Assembly: GCA_002393955.1 (NCBI GenBank)
Contig: DGSK01000030.1
Location: 1-47,019, forward strand
Direction: 5' to 3'
From: Lachnospiraceae bacterium UBA4364
GTDB lineage: Bacteria > Bacillota > Clostridia > Lachnospirales > Lachnospiraceae
Length of the DNA stretch: 47,019 bases
Shown: positions 24,310 through 33,834 of the stretch, piece by piece
Position numbering within the stretch: position 1 is the stretch's first letter
Layout of the letters: every line of letters starts with the position of its first letter
Program-made: the position numbers and the translations under genes
The notes under the pieces: model-generated
What the model saw: the letters and a program-made list of their open reading frames with translations, nothing else
What the model was told of the DNA's origin: nothing
Database searches by the model: none

Positions 24310-24888
24310 TCAGCCGGTCATCCGTCTCATTATGTCGTTTCCATTTTCTTCCAGCCATTTCTGCCACTTGTGATAATCAGGATATACTCTTAAGACTTCT
24401 TCATAGAATTTTTTTGAATGATTCATTTCTTTCCGGTGACAGAGCTCATGCACTACCACAGAATCCAGGACCTCCGGAGGCGTCAGCATAAGGAGACAGT
24501 TAAAATTCAGGTTTCCTTTAGCGGAACAGCTCCCCCATCTGGATACCTGATTCCGTATTGTGATCCGTCCGTAAGTAACACCCACAAGAGGGGCGTAGTA
24601 GGCTACCCGATCCGGGATCACACGCATAGCCTCATCAGCCAGCTTTTCTATATCTGCCCGGGTGAGCCGCTCGACAGGCTGTCGGTTGCTTTTCTTTTCT
24701 TCCATAAGGGCAGTTTTCTTCCGGATCCAGTCCTTATGGCCTATGACAAATTTATCAATCTCCGACACAGGCATTTTTAAGGGCGCCCGGACGGTCACTC
24801 CCTCATACGTTACCTCGACGGAGACAGTCCTGCGCCTGCTTCTTATAAGCCTGTATTCAATTATATTTCCAGAATTTTCTGATGGCAT
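24310..24888 (-). CDS. YgjP-like zinc metallopeptidase domain protein (DUF45)
   Basis: A 192-aa protein with the DUF45/YgjP features: an N-terminal basic strand pair (RSRRRTVSVEVTYEGVTVRAP), the segment RWGSCSAKGNLNFN and the zinc motif HELCH followed by KEMNHSKKFYEEV. The His pair and downstream residues fit the SprT/WLM-like gluzincin fold. Substrate unknown. The gene overlaps the upstream synthase stop (TAATG), so the two are translated together, although no functional link between them is obvious. Confidence 0.88.
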   Translation of the reverse strand: MPSENSGNIIEYRLIRSRRRTVSVEVTYEGVTVRAPLKMPVSEIDKFVIGHKDWIRKKTALMEEKKSNRQPVERLTRADIEKLADEAMRVIPDRVAYYAPLVGVTYGRITIRNQVSRWGSCSAKGNLNFNCLLMLTPPEVLDSVVVHELCHRKEMNHSKKFYEEVLRVYPDYHKWQKWLEENGNDIMRRMTG

Positions 24889-25943
24889 TACCCCTGCTCC
24901 GATATCATATCTCTTGAAAGCGGCGTGCCATATTCAATATCACACTTCGCAGTCTTTCCGAGTATATCCTCATAGTACTTCGGCTCCATCCCATAGCCGG
25001 GCCGTATTACACGGATATTCCCGGGACTGAAAGACTCACCCTTCTTCATATCCTTCACCACAAAGATGGATTTTCTGAAATTCCTGCTGGCTTCCTCCTG
25101 AGGGCTGGGGCCGTATTTTACAGTACCTATGGCCTTCTCAGCCTGCCTTATGTCCTTTACCATCTGTGCAAATTCTGCCGGCTCCATGGAAAAATGTGAA
25201 TCCGCCGTCTCAATGTTTCGGTCCAGACAGATGTGCTTCTCTATTATGCGGCCGCCCAAAGCTACAGCCGTAACAGCACCCACCGAACCTGCAGAATGGT
25301 CCGACAGCCCCACTGTCACCCCAAACCGCTCCCCGATATCCTGCATGGTCCTCAGGTTCATCTGATCGGTGATCGCAGGATAGGCACTGGCACATCTGAG
25401 CAGGGCCAATTCCTCATTACCGGCAGACCTTACTGCCTCTACGGCATCCTCTATCTCGGAAAGGGTTGCCATTCCGGTGCTCATGATCATGGGCTTTCCC
25501 TTGGATGCCGTATATTTTATAAGCGGTATATCCACTAACTCAAAGGAAGCGATCTTGTAGAACTCCACTCCCAATTCTTCCAGAAAATCCACGGAAGTAT
25601 TATCAAAAGGCGTTGAAAAGAAATCTATGCCGGCAGCTTCGGCTTCCTCTTTAAGCTCGGCATGCCACTCCCAGGGGGTATAGGCTCTTTTGTACAGATC
25701 ATGGAAATTCTCACCGTCCCAGGCACTTCCGCTTATACTGAAATACTTATTACGACAGTCGATGGTAATGGTATCCGCAGTATATGTCTGAAGCTTTATG
25801 CAGTCCGCACCGGCCTCGGCAGCGGCATGCACTATCTTCTTAGCTGTGTCTAAGCTCCCGGCATGATTACCGGACATTTCAGCGATTATATATGTAGGAT
25901 GGTCGGCATCTATTATCCTGTTCCGTATTTTCATTTTATTCAT
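24888..25943 (-). CDS. pseI: PseI/NeuB-family nonulosonic acid synthase
   Basis: A 351-aa TIM-barrel synthase that condenses a 6-deoxy hexose derivative or ManNAc-type sugar with phosphoenolpyruvate to make pseudaminic or a related sialic-like acid. The N-terminal AEMSGNHAGSLDTAKKIV and GADCIKLQTYT, the YKIASFELVDIPLI strand and SDHSAGSVGAV are typical; the C-terminal 55 residues form the antifreeze-like SAF domain (KDMKKGESFSPGNIRVIRPG). The 'MSGNH...LQTYT' wording is closer to PseI than NeuB. AAGGAATAAA before the ATG at 25943 fixes the start; a GTG at 25979 is possible. No other sugar-biosynthesis gene is nearby, so the product specificity is uncertain. Confidence 0.82.
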   Translation of the reverse strand: MNKMKIRNRIIDADHPTYIIAEMSGNHAGSLDTAKKIVHAAAEAGADCIKLQTYTADTITIDCRNKYFSISGSAWDGENFHDLYKRAYTPWEWHAELKEEAEAAGIDFFSTPFDNTSVDFLEELGVEFYKIASFELVDIPLIKYTASKGKPMIMSTGMATLSEIEDAVEAVRSAGNEELALLRCASAYPAITDQMNLRTMQDIGERFGVTVGLSDHSAGSVGAVTAVALGGRIIEKHICLDRNIETADSHFSMEPAEFAQMVKDIRQAEKAIGTVKYGPSPQEEASRNFRKSIFVVKDMKKGESFSPGNIRVIRPGYGMEPKYYEDILGKTAKCDIEYGTPLSRDMISEQG

Positions 25944-26009
25944 TTTATTCCTTTTATTCCTTCTCTCCGCTTCCCACACTCACAGATTCTGTCAAAACTG
26001 TAGCCGCAA

Positions 26010-26483
26010 TCACATCTGCCTCATGAGATTTACCATCTCAACAGCGCCGAGGGCACAGTCATAGCCCTTATTGCCGGCCTTGCTTCCTGCCCTTGCTATA
26101 GCCTGCTCAATATTATCCGTGGTAACCACACCGAAGAGCACGGGGATTTCCGTCTCAAGTCCGGCCTGGGCGATACCTTTTGCAGCTTCATTGCATACAA
26201 GATCATAGTGTGAAGTCTGTCCCCTGATCACAGCTCCAAGGCAGATCACTGCATCGTATTTTCCGGACTTTGCCATTTTCTTTGCTACCACGGGAAGCTC
26301 AAATGCCCCGGGAACCCAGGCTGCCGTAATATTCTCCTCTGCCACGCCGTGACGCACCAGACCGTCAACAGCTCCGCCTAACAGCTTATTTACGATTATC
26401 TCGTTAAACCTTGATGCTACAATACCTACCTTCATTCCCTCAGGTGCTACAACTTTTCCTTCAAGCAGATTGATTTCCTTCAT
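26010..26483 (-). CDS. ribH: 6,7-dimethyl-8-ribityllumazine synthase
   Basis: A 157-aa subunit that joins 5-amino-6-ribitylaminouracil and dihydroxybutanone phosphate, the penultimate riboflavin step; 60-subunit capsids are usual. Motifs are intact: VASRFNEIIVNKLLGGAVDGL, the WVPGAFELPVVAKKM segment, LGAVIRGQTSHYD with the catalytic His, and FGVVTTDNIEQA. It is the last gene of the rib operon. A GGAGGAAAG site lies eight bases before the ATG. Confidence 0.96.
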   Translation of the reverse strand: MKEINLLEGKVVAPEGMKVGIVASRFNEIIVNKLLGGAVDGLVRHGVAEENITAAWVPGAFELPVVAKKMAKSGKYDAVICLGAVIRGQTSHYDLVCNEAAKGIAQAGLETEIPVLFGVVTTDNIEQAIARAGSKAGNKGYDCALGAVEMVNLMRQM

Positions 26484-26562
26484 TTTTCTTTCCTCCTACA
26501 ATTCATAACTTTTCATCCTGATATATCAAAAAGTCAGCTCTCTGGCCTGTCTTTTTTATACA

Positions 26563-27789
26563 TTAAACCTTTATCTCGTTAAATATATGTCCCATTCTTG
26601 TCTTCTTGGTCTTCAGGTAATTCTCATCATATTTCTGGGGTGGTATCTCAATGGGCACCCTCTCCTTTATGACCAGACCGAAATCCGAAAGTCCGTAGAC
26701 CTTGTCAGGATTATTAGTCATAAGCCTTAAGCTCTTTGCCCCCAGGTCCTTAAGGATCTGGGCACCTACCCAGTATTCTCTTAAGTCAGGTGCAAAGCCA
26801 AGCTTAACATTGGCCTCAACAGTATCATATCCCTGCTCCTGAAGTGCATAGGCCTTTATCTTGTTAATAAGACCTATGCCCCTGCCTTCCTGGCGCATAT
26901 ACAGTACTATGCCCCTTCCGGACTTTTCTATCATCTCCAGGGATTTCTTAAGCTGCAGGCCGCAGTCGCATCTGTATGAGCCGAAGGTATCTCCTGTAAG
27001 ACACTCGGAATGAACCCTGCAGAGCACATCTTCCCCGTCTCCTATCTCACCTTTTACTAAGGCCACATGATGCTCACCGGTCAGGTCATTTATGTATCCG
27101 TACATTCTGAAAATGCCATGCTCAGTAGGGAGCATAGCCTCGGCCTCACGCACCACATGTTTATCGTTTATGCGGCAGTAATCCTGAAGCTCCTTTATCG
27201 TGATAAAAGTAAGCCCATATTTATCAGCCAGCTTCCATAATCCCGGAGTTCTAAGCATAGTGCCGTCCTCATCCATTACCTCACAGCACACTCCGCATTC
27301 CGTAAGTCCCGCAAGCCTTAAAAGATCGACAGTTGCCTCAGTATGTCCGTTTCTTACAAGTACGCCGCCGCGTCTTGCAGTAAGCGGAAATACATGGCCG
27401 GGGCGCCTTAAATCCGCGGGCTTTGTATCAGGATCCGCACACTTCATCATTGTAAAGGATCTCTCAGCCGCACTGATGCCCGTGGTGGTATCAATATGGT
27501 CAATTGAAACCGTAAATGCAGTCTGATGATTATCAGTATTCTCTGCTACCATAGGCGGAAGACCTAAACGGGCTGCTATCTCTATGCTCATAGGCGTACA
27601 GATAAGTCCCCTGGCTTCCTTTGCCATCATATTGATATTTTCCTGAGTGGCAAACTCGGCAGCACATATCATGTCGCCTTCATTCTCACGGTCTTCATCA
27701 TCCGTAACAAGAATTATTTTTCCCGCACGGAGATCTGCTATCGCCTGTTCTATGGTTCCGTATCTGTGTTCCTTTTCTTCTTCAGACAT
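26563..27789 (-). CDS. ribBA: Bifunctional DHBP synthase / GTP cyclohydrolase II
   Basis: A 408-aa fusion. Residues 1-205 are 3,4-dihydroxy-2-butanone 4-phosphate synthase (VTDDEDRENEGDMICAAEF, RRPGHVFPLTARRGGV). Residues 210-400 are GTP cyclohydrolase II with the zinc cysteines in SECLTGDTFGSYRCDCG, the arginine-rich MRQEGRGIGLINKIKAYALQ and the TNNPDKV loop. It supplies both precursors of riboflavin. Length matches Bacillus RibBA. The gene follows ribE after a 50-base gap with AAGGAG. Confidence 0.97.
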   Translation of the reverse strand: MSEEEKEHRYGTIEQAIADLRAGKIILVTDDEDRENEGDMICAAEFATQENINMMAKEARGLICTPMSIEIAARLGLPPMVAENTDNHQTAFTVSIDHIDTTTGISAAERSFTMMKCADPDTKPADLRRPGHVFPLTARRGGVLVRNGHTEATVDLLRLAGLTECGVCCEVMDEDGTMLRTPGLWKLADKYGLTFITIKELQDYCRINDKHVVREAEAMLPTEHGIFRMYGYINDLTGEHHVALVKGEIGDGEDVLCRVHSECLTGDTFGSYRCDCGLQLKKSLEMIEKSGRGIVLYMRQEGRGIGLINKIKAYALQEQGYDTVEANVKLGFAPDLREYWVGAQILKDLGAKSLRLMTNNPDKVYGLSDFGLVIKERVPIEIPPQKYDENYLKTKKTRMGHIFNEIKV

Positions 27790-27839
27790 CTTTTCTCCTT
27801 CCGCCGCCTTAAACGGCTGTTTATTTATTTCAGTATATT

Positions 27840-28496
27840 TCAGAATCCGTTTTCCTTAAGGAAATCCAGGGTAATGTTACTGCCGCTTTCTTCCTTATCC
27901 TGAGCAGGCACCCTGCCCATCATCTTTGCAACATACTTTCCGATGACATCGGTCTCTATATTTATGATATCTCCGGGTTTTCTCAGATACAGGGTAGTTG
28001 CTTCCTGCGTATGCGGGATTATGCTTACCTTAAAGTCGCTGCTGCTGACCGCTGCCACTGTAAGACTGATACCATCCAAAGCAACAGATCCTTTTTCCAC
28101 TATATAGTCAAGCAGAGAACAGTCAGCTTCGATAGTAAACCATATTGCATTTTCTTCCCTTACTACGGAGGATACCCGACCAGTCCCGTCAATGTGCCCG
28201 GAAACTATATGGCCTCCAAATCTCCCGTCCGCAGCCATGGCACGCTCAAGATTACACCTGTCACCGCTCTTTAATGCACCTAAGCTGCTGCACCTTACGG
28301 TCTCTGCCATAACATCAGCCGTAAAACCGTCATCAGACAGTGATGTTACCGTCAGGCAAACTCCGTTGACGGCTATACTGTCGCCTGTCTTAGTCCCTTT
28401 AGTCACAACTTCTGCCTTTATGGCTATAGTCCCGGAGTTTCCCTGCAGGCTTATACTTTTTACTGTCCCGATCTCTTCAACAAGCCCTGTAAACAT
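27840..28496 (-). CDS. ribE: Riboflavin synthase alpha chain
   Basis: A 218-aa lumazine-binding protein with two tandem barrels, each opening with the family motif: MFTGLVEEIGTVKSI at the N-terminus and GGHIVSGHIDGTGRV near residue 97. It converts two lumazines to riboflavin and one pyrimidine. NGVCLTV and DGISLTV mark the equivalent ligand sites of the two domains. It starts immediately after the ribD stop (TAAATG), giving tight coupling. Confidence 0.96.
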   Translation of the reverse strand: MFTGLVEEIGTVKSISLQGNSGTIAIKAEVVTKGTKTGDSIAVNGVCLTVTSLSDDGFTADVMAETVRCSSLGALKSGDRCNLERAMAADGRFGGHIVSGHIDGTGRVSSVVREENAIWFTIEADCSLLDYIVEKGSVALDGISLTVAAVSSSDFKVSIIPHTQEATTLYLRKPGDIINIETDVIGKYVAKMMGRVPAQDKEESGSNITLDFLKENGF

Positions 28497-29606
28497 TTAA
28501 TCCTTCTTTCTCTTATACGTAATGCAGACATCATCATCTATCCGTTCTATATCTGCTATAACAAATTCCCATGCATCCGAAGGGAGTGTCACGCCCTCAC
28601 CTCCAACCGGGGATTTGGCAGTTCCTCCGAATATCTTCGGTGCCATGAAAACTCTCAATTCATTCACACAGCCTGATTTCAATATGCTGTAATTAAGCGT
28701 TGCACCTCCTTCGACCAGGATGCTGTCTATACCTCTCTCACCAAGTTCACGCATGAGAGCTTTTATATCCACCCTGCCATTCTCACCGGGTTCTATCAGC
28801 ACCCTGCATCCTGCAGCTTCAAGTTCCTCAGCTTTTCGTCTGTCATAGTCTTTTCTGCCGCTTACGATATACGTATCAATATCATGCGCAGAACGAACGA
28901 GCTGCGAATCAGCAGGTATTCTCAGGCTGTCGTCACATATTATCCTTATAGGATCCCTGCCATTCTCTGTCCTGCAGTTTAACATTGGGTCATCTGCAAG
29001 AACGGTTCCGATTCCTGCCATAATTCCCATACAGGCATGCCTGAGATCATGAACTCTTTTTCTGGAGTTCTCACAGCTTATCCACTTTGAAGCACCGGTT
29101 ACCGTAGCAATCTTTCCATCAGCAGTCATTGCGTATTTCATGATGACATAGGGCATCTTTGCAGTTATGTAATGGAAAAAGACAGGGTTGACGGCGTCGC
29201 ACTCATCCTTCAGAACCCCCTCAACAACTTCGATACCGGCAGCACGCAATATCTGATTTCCTTTTCCTGCCACAAGAGGGTTAGGATCACCGGAGCCAAC
29301 TACCACACGATGTATGCCACTTTCAATGATCGCTTCTGTACATGGCGGCTGCTTGCCATGATGGCAGCAAGGCTCAAGTGTACAGTACAATGTTGCCCCT
29401 GCCGCAGACTCCTTGAGAGAAGCTATGGCATTCCGCTCAGCATGCTTTTCTCCGTATTTTGCATGCCACCCTTCAGCAATAATGCGTCCATCTTTAACAA
29501 TGACAGCACCCACCATAGGATTTGGATGGCACCAGCCCTCTCCCCGTTTAGCCAGTTCAATGGCCCGCCTCATATATTGTTCGTCACAAATTTTCTGTTC
29601 CGACAT
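28497..29606 (-). CDS. ribD: Bifunctional riboflavin deaminase-reductase
   Basis: A 369-aa protein with an N-terminal cytidine-deaminase-like domain (zinc motif HAERNAI, then CTLEPCCHHGKQPPC) and a C-terminal reductase domain (MTADGKIATVTGASKWI, then ILVEGGATLNYSIL). It deaminates and then reduces the product of GTP cyclohydrolase II. It is the first gene of the operon and its ribosome binding region (GGGG) is inside the 3' arm of the riboswitch terminator, so reading and translation are both under FMN control. Confidence 0.97.
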   Translation of the reverse strand: MSEQKICDEQYMRRAIELAKRGEGWCHPNPMVGAVIVKDGRIIAEGWHAKYGEKHAERNAIASLKESAAGATLYCTLEPCCHHGKQPPCTEAIIESGIHRVVVGSGDPNPLVAGKGNQILRAAGIEVVEGVLKDECDAVNPVFFHYITAKMPYVIMKYAMTADGKIATVTGASKWISCENSRKRVHDLRHACMGIMAGIGTVLADDPMLNCRTENGRDPIRIICDDSLRIPADSQLVRSAHDIDTYIVSGRKDYDRRKAEELEAAGCRVLIEPGENGRVDIKALMRELGERGIDSILVEGGATLNYSILKSGCVNELRVFMAPKIFGGTAKSPVGGEGVTLPSDAWEFVIADIERIDDDVCITYKRKKD

Positions 29607-29633
29607 AAAAATCCCCTGAGAGCCTCAGGGGAT
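29607..29633 (-). terminator. FMN-riboswitch terminator overlapping the ribD ribosome binding site
   Basis: A 10-bp perfect stem (ATCCCCTGAG/CTCAGGGGAT on the plus strand, 29611-29620/29624-29633) with a 3-base loop is followed by five U residues that run directly into the ribD ATG at 29606. The 3' arm contains the AGGGG that would serve as the ribosome binding site, so one hairpin could both stop transcription and mask translation start. Confidence 0.85.
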
Positions 29634-29706
29634 TAAATGTTTTAATTCGATGCCTGATGATATGATCAATCTCATATCCTAACCATATCATAAGCACCTT
29701 CATATT

Positions 29707-29727
29707 CTTCAGCAGATTCTGCTGAAG
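29707..29727 (-). promoter_or_regulatory. 21-bp palindrome between aptamer and terminator
   Basis: CTTCAGCAGA-T-TCTGCTGAAG is a perfect hairpin immediately 3' of the FMN aptamer. It has no U-tract. It may be a spacer hairpin or part of the alternative (antiterminating) fold; CTTCAG also occurs at the 5' edge of the aptamer. Confidence 0.5.
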
Positions 29728-29732
29728 ATTTT

Positions 29733-29897
29733 CTGCCTCTACCATCCGGACTATACCGTCGGCTCCGGAATCCCACCGGATCCTACCCTCAGGAAACAGA
29801 CAGCCGGTCTGCATTCCTTCAGGTGTTGCGGGCTTGGGGCTGCAGATACGCAGCAGTCCATTACCGCCGATAGGGAATTTCACCCATCCCTGAAGCT
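29733..29897 (-). promoter_or_regulatory. FMN riboswitch (RFN element)
   Basis: Read on the minus strand, the conserved RFN blocks appear in order: GGGTGAAATTCCCTATCGGC and GGTAAT, AGCCCGC, a variable hairpin, GATCCGGTGGGATTCCGG, GCCGACGGTATAGTCCGGAT and GGTAGAGG. These match the FMN aptamer core. It sits directly upstream of ribD. FMN binding should promote the terminator described at 29607-29633. A weak A/T-rich promoter-like stretch lies just upstream, and no strong terminator separates it from rpoC. Confidence 0.95.
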
Positions 29898-29975
29898 ATT
29901 CAAATTTTAAATTTTTTAAATCATTGCATCTGAATTATGTACTTCCGCACCGGACGGATGATCATAGTTTTCAGA

Positions 29976-32900
29976 TCACTCTTCGCTGTCTCCTACAAGA
30001 GCGGAAGCATTTTCTTCTACAGCAGCTTCAACACTTACATCTTCAGAAACAGCCTCAGCCTCTAACGCATCTGCATCTTCGCGCTGTGCGAAATCAACCG
30101 CATCATCATCCGTCTCTTCCTCGATGCTGTCAACATCCAGCCTTACATCACGGTACATCTTTGTTCCCGTACCGGCAGGTATGAGCTTACCGCAGATAAC
30201 GTTCTCCTTCAGACCTCTTAAGTGATCAACCTTGCCCTTGATAGCTGCATCTGTCAGCATCCTCGGTGTTTCCTGGAAGGATGCTGCTGACAGGAAGGAA
30301 TCTGTAGCAAGAGCAGCCTTGGTAATACCGAGAACTACATCCGTAGCTACGATAAGCTTCTTTCCTTCTGCTGCAAGAGCCTCGTTCTTCTCCTCGATAT
30401 CAAGTCTGTCAACCATTGTACCGAGAATGGTATCGGAATCACCCGGATCCTCGATGATCTGCTTCCTGAGCATCTGCCTGATAATGATCTCGATATGCTT
30501 ATCTGCAAGATCAACACCCTGGAGACCGTAAACCTTCTGTACCTCACGGATCAGATAGTTCTCAACGGCATTTATCTTCTTGATCTGGAGCAGGTCGTGA
30601 GGATTGATGGAACCCTGTGTCAGCTGATCACCGGCTTCTATTACCTGACCATCCTTAACCTTTATGGAAGCACCAAAAGGAATATCATACTCTCTTTCAG
30701 TATCTTCACCCTTGACAACAAGCTTACGCTTAACGCTTCCGTCATCTCCCTGCTTATCTTCCTGTATCTCTACAGTACCGGATATAGCGGAAATGATCGC
30801 ATTACCCTTAGGATTACGCGCCTCAAAGAGCTCTTCTACTCGGGGAAGACCCATGGTGATATCGTTACCTGCGACACCACCGGAGTGGAAAGTTCTCATG
30901 GTAAGCTGTGTACCGGGCTCACCGATGGACTGAGCTGCTATGATACCTACAGCTTCACCTACCTGAACCGGCTCACCTGTTGCCATGTTTGCACCATAGC
31001 ACTTAGCACATATACCGAACTTGCACTTACATGTAAGTATGGAGCGGATCTTAACTGCAGTTGCACCTGAATTGATTATAGCCTCTGCACGCTTAGGTGT
31101 GATCATGTGGTTAGCCTTGACGATCACGTTACCTGCCTCGTCCTTCACATCCTCAGCTGCAAATCTTCCGCGGATACGGTTCTCCAGGCTTTCAACAACT
31201 TCCTTACCGTCTACCAGTCCTTCCACAACAAATCCGGGGATATCCCTCTTACCCTCTACGCAGTCAGTCTCCCTGATAATAAGCTCATGAGCAACATCGA
31301 CCATTCGTCTGGTAAGATAACCGGAGTCAGCGGTACGAAGAGCGGTATCGGAAAGACCTTTACGAGCTCCGTGTGCTGAAATGAAGTACTCCAGAACATC
31401 CAGTCCCTCACGGAAATTGGACTTAACAGGAAGCTCGATGGTACGTCCCTGAGTATCACCCATCAGACCACGCATACCTGCAAGCTGTTTCATCTGCTGT
31501 TTGGAACCACGGGCACCTGAGTCGGCCATCATACGAATATTGTTGATAGCATCAAGACCATTCATCATCTCATCAGTAAGACGCTCATCAGCCTCGTTCC
31601 ATATTCCTATAACTTCTTTATGACGCTCCTCATCAGTAGAGCAGCCCATGCGGTACTTTCTGGTAATCTCATCAACCTTCTTCTGAGCCTCATCGAGTAT
31701 CGCTGTCTTTGCTTCGGGAACGATGATATCCGATATAGATACCGTCATCGCTGCCTTGGTTGAGTACTTATAACCTATAGCCTTGATCCGGTCAAGCACT
31801 TCAGCGGTCTTTGTTGCACCGTGAGTATTGATAACCTTCTCAAGTATCTTCTTGAGCATCTTCTTGTCAACAAGGAAGTCTATCTCAGGAAGAAGATAGG
31901 ATTTAGGATCTTCGTCTGTCCTCTTTATGAAGCCCAGATCCTGAGGAAGTATCTCATTGAAAAGAAGCCTTCCTAATGATGTATCAACCAAATCCGCAAC
32001 CACACTGCCGTCATCCATGGTCTTTTCCATACGGACCTTTATAGGTGCGTGAAGAGAAAGAACACCATTTTCATAAGCAAGGATTGCTTCATTCATATTA
32101 TGATAGCTGTTGCCTTCACCCAGAACATTGTCTGCCCTAAACCAGCCATTGTATTTTTTCTCGTATGCCTTTAACTCAGCCGGATCCGCCGGTGCTTCAG
32201 GAAGAGGCTTGCCGGTACGGATCTGCGTAAGGTAATAAATACCAAGTACCATATCCTGTGAAGGAACGGCAACAGGTGCACCATCTGAAGGTTTAAGCAG
32301 GTTATTGGGAGAGAGCAGCATAAATCTGCACTCAGCCTGTGCCTCTACGGAAAGAGGAAGATGTATAGCCATCTGGTCTCCGTCGAAGTCCGCATTGAAA
32401 GCCGTACATACGAGAGGATGAAGCTTGATAGCCTTACCTTCTACAAGAACGGGTTCAAATGCCTGGATACTGAGCCTGTGAAGAGTAGGAGCACGGTTCA
32501 GCATAACGGGATGCTCGCTGATAACATCCTCAAGTACATCCCACACTGCGTCCTGCTGGCGCTCAACCATCTTCTTTGCATTCTTTATATTCTTTGCAAG
32601 ATCCCTGCTTACAAGCTCTTTCATAACGAAAGGCTTGAAAAGCTCTATTGCCATCTCCTTAGGAAGACCGCACTGGTAAATCTTAAGCTCGGGACCTACG
32701 ACTATAACCGAACGTCCGGAATAGTCCACACGCTTACCCAAAAGGTTTTGACGGAAACGTCCGCTCTTACCTTTGAGCATCTCGGAAAGGGACTTAAGTG
32801 CACGGTTTCCGGGTCCTGTTACGGTACGGCCCCTTCTGCCGTTATCGATAAGTGCATCAACAGCTTCCTGAAGCATACGCTTCTCGTTCTTTACGATGAT

Positions 32901-33782
32901 CTCAGGAGCCTGTATCTCCTTAAGCTTCTGAAGTCTGTTGTTACGGTTTATTATCCTTCTGTACAGATCATTAAGGTCGGAAGTTGCAAAACGTCCGCCA
33001 TCAAGCTGTACCATGGGACGAAGATCGGGTGGCATAACCGGAATGGTATCAAGTATCATCCACTCAGGCTTATTCTTGGACTCCCTGAAAGCCTCAACTA
33101 TCTCAAGACGCTTAGCAATCTTTGTACCCTTCTGTCCCTTAGCGCCATCTTCGGCAAGTTCTGCCTTAAGCTCTTCTGCAAGAGCATCAAGATCCAGATC
33201 CTGAAGCAGAGTCTTTATAGCCTCCGCACCCATACCGACCTTGAACTCATAACCAAACTTTTCCCTTGCTTCCTGATACTCATGCTCAGTAAGAACCTGC
33301 TTGAAATGAAGGTCGCTGTTTGCAGGATCAAGCACTATGTATGAAGCAAAATAAAGAACTTTCTCAAGTACCTTGGGTGTAAGATCCAAAAGCAGGCACA
33401 TATACTTGGGATTACCCTTGTAATACCAGATATGTGAAACAGGGGCAGCAAGTTCAATACGTCCCATACGCTCACGACGTACGGAAGCCTTTGTAACTTC
33501 AACTCCGCACTTATCACAGATCACACCCTTATAGCGTATCCTGCGGTACTTTCCGCAGTGACACTCCCAGTCCTTGCTGGGACCGAAGATCTTTTCAGCA
33601 AAGAGACCGTCAGCCTCGGGCTTGTATGTACGATAGTTAATGGTCTCGGGCTTGGTAACAACACCGGCCTCAGGATCATTATTTCTCGTGGACCATGCCC
33701 TGATCTTCTCAGGGGAAGCCAGTTTTATATGAATCGAATCAAATGCAACCGGCTGGTACTCTATATTCCTTGTCTCAGACAT
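29976..33782 (-). CDS. rpoC: RNA polymerase beta' subunit
   Basis: A 1268-aa beta' subunit. The N-terminal zinc ribbon (CHCGKYRRIRYKGVICDKCG), the active-site Mg motif NADFDGDQMAIH, the bridge and trigger-helix regions and the second cysteine cluster (CKCKFGICAKCYG) are all present. The C-terminal tail is acidic (ending ALVGDSEE). AAAGGAG lies about eight bases before the ATG at 33782, which matches the family start MSETRN; the ATG at 33800 lacks a site. Co-transcribed with rpoB. The subunit is a target of ppGpp and of antibiotics such as fidaxomicin in related species. Confidence 0.98.
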   Translation of the reverse strand: MSETRNIEYQPVAFDSIHIKLASPEKIRAWSTRNNDPEAGVVTKPETINYRTYKPEADGLFAEKIFGPSKDWECHCGKYRRIRYKGVICDKCGVEVTKASVRRERMGRIELAAPVSHIWYYKGNPKYMCLLLDLTPKVLEKVLYFASYIVLDPANSDLHFKQVLTEHEYQEAREKFGYEFKVGMGAEAIKTLLQDLDLDALAEELKAELAEDGAKGQKGTKIAKRLEIVEAFRESKNKPEWMILDTIPVMPPDLRPMVQLDGGRFATSDLNDLYRRIINRNNRLQKLKEIQAPEIIVKNEKRMLQEAVDALIDNGRRGRTVTGPGNRALKSLSEMLKGKSGRFRQNLLGKRVDYSGRSVIVVGPELKIYQCGLPKEMAIELFKPFVMKELVSRDLAKNIKNAKKMVERQQDAVWDVLEDVISEHPVMLNRAPTLHRLSIQAFEPVLVEGKAIKLHPLVCTAFNADFDGDQMAIHLPLSVEAQAECRFMLLSPNNLLKPSDGAPVAVPSQDMVLGIYYLTQIRTGKPLPEAPADPAELKAYEKKYNGWFRADNVLGEGNSYHNMNEAILAYENGVLSLHAPIKVRMEKTMDDGSVVADLVDTSLGRLLFNEILPQDLGFIKRTDEDPKSYLLPEIDFLVDKKMLKKILEKVINTHGATKTAEVLDRIKAIGYKYSTKAAMTVSISDIIVPEAKTAILDEAQKKVDEITRKYRMGCSTDEERHKEVIGIWNEADERLTDEMMNGLDAINNIRMMADSGARGSKQQMKQLAGMRGLMGDTQGRTIELPVKSNFREGLDVLEYFISAHGARKGLSDTALRTADSGYLTRRMVDVAHELIIRETDCVEGKRDIPGFVVEGLVDGKEVVESLENRIRGRFAAEDVKDEAGNVIVKANHMITPKRAEAIINSGATAVKIRSILTCKCKFGICAKCYGANMATGEPVQVGEAVGIIAAQSIGEPGTQLTMRTFHSGGVAGNDITMGLPRVEELFEARNPKGNAIISAISGTVEIQEDKQGDDGSVKRKLVVKGEDTEREYDIPFGASIKVKDGQVIEAGDQLTQGSINPHDLLQIKKINAVENYLIREVQKVYGLQGVDLADKHIEIIIRQMLRKQIIEDPGDSDTILGTMVDRLDIEEKNEALAAEGKKLIVATDVVLGITKAALATDSFLSAASFQETPRMLTDAAIKGKVDHLRGLKENVICGKLIPAGTGTKMYRDVRLDVDSIEEETDDDAVDFAQREDADALEAEAVSEDVSVEAAVEENASALVGDSEE

Positions 33783-33834
33783 TTTGAATACTCCTTTCAC
33801 TCAGATGACCTTTAGATATCTAAAATACCAAAGA

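Noticed and set aside
25960..25979. Another copy of the dispersed repeat (CTTCCCACAC on the plus strand)
   Set aside because: Only about nine bases match; chance similarity upstream of the synthase start.
29584..29883. 99-codon minus-strand frame upstream of ribD
   Set aside because: It covers the FMN aptamer and terminator; the RNA explanation accounts for the sequence.
32361..33344. 327-codon open frame on the plus strand
   Set aside because: Antisense to conserved rpoC; arises from codon bias and has no family resemblance.
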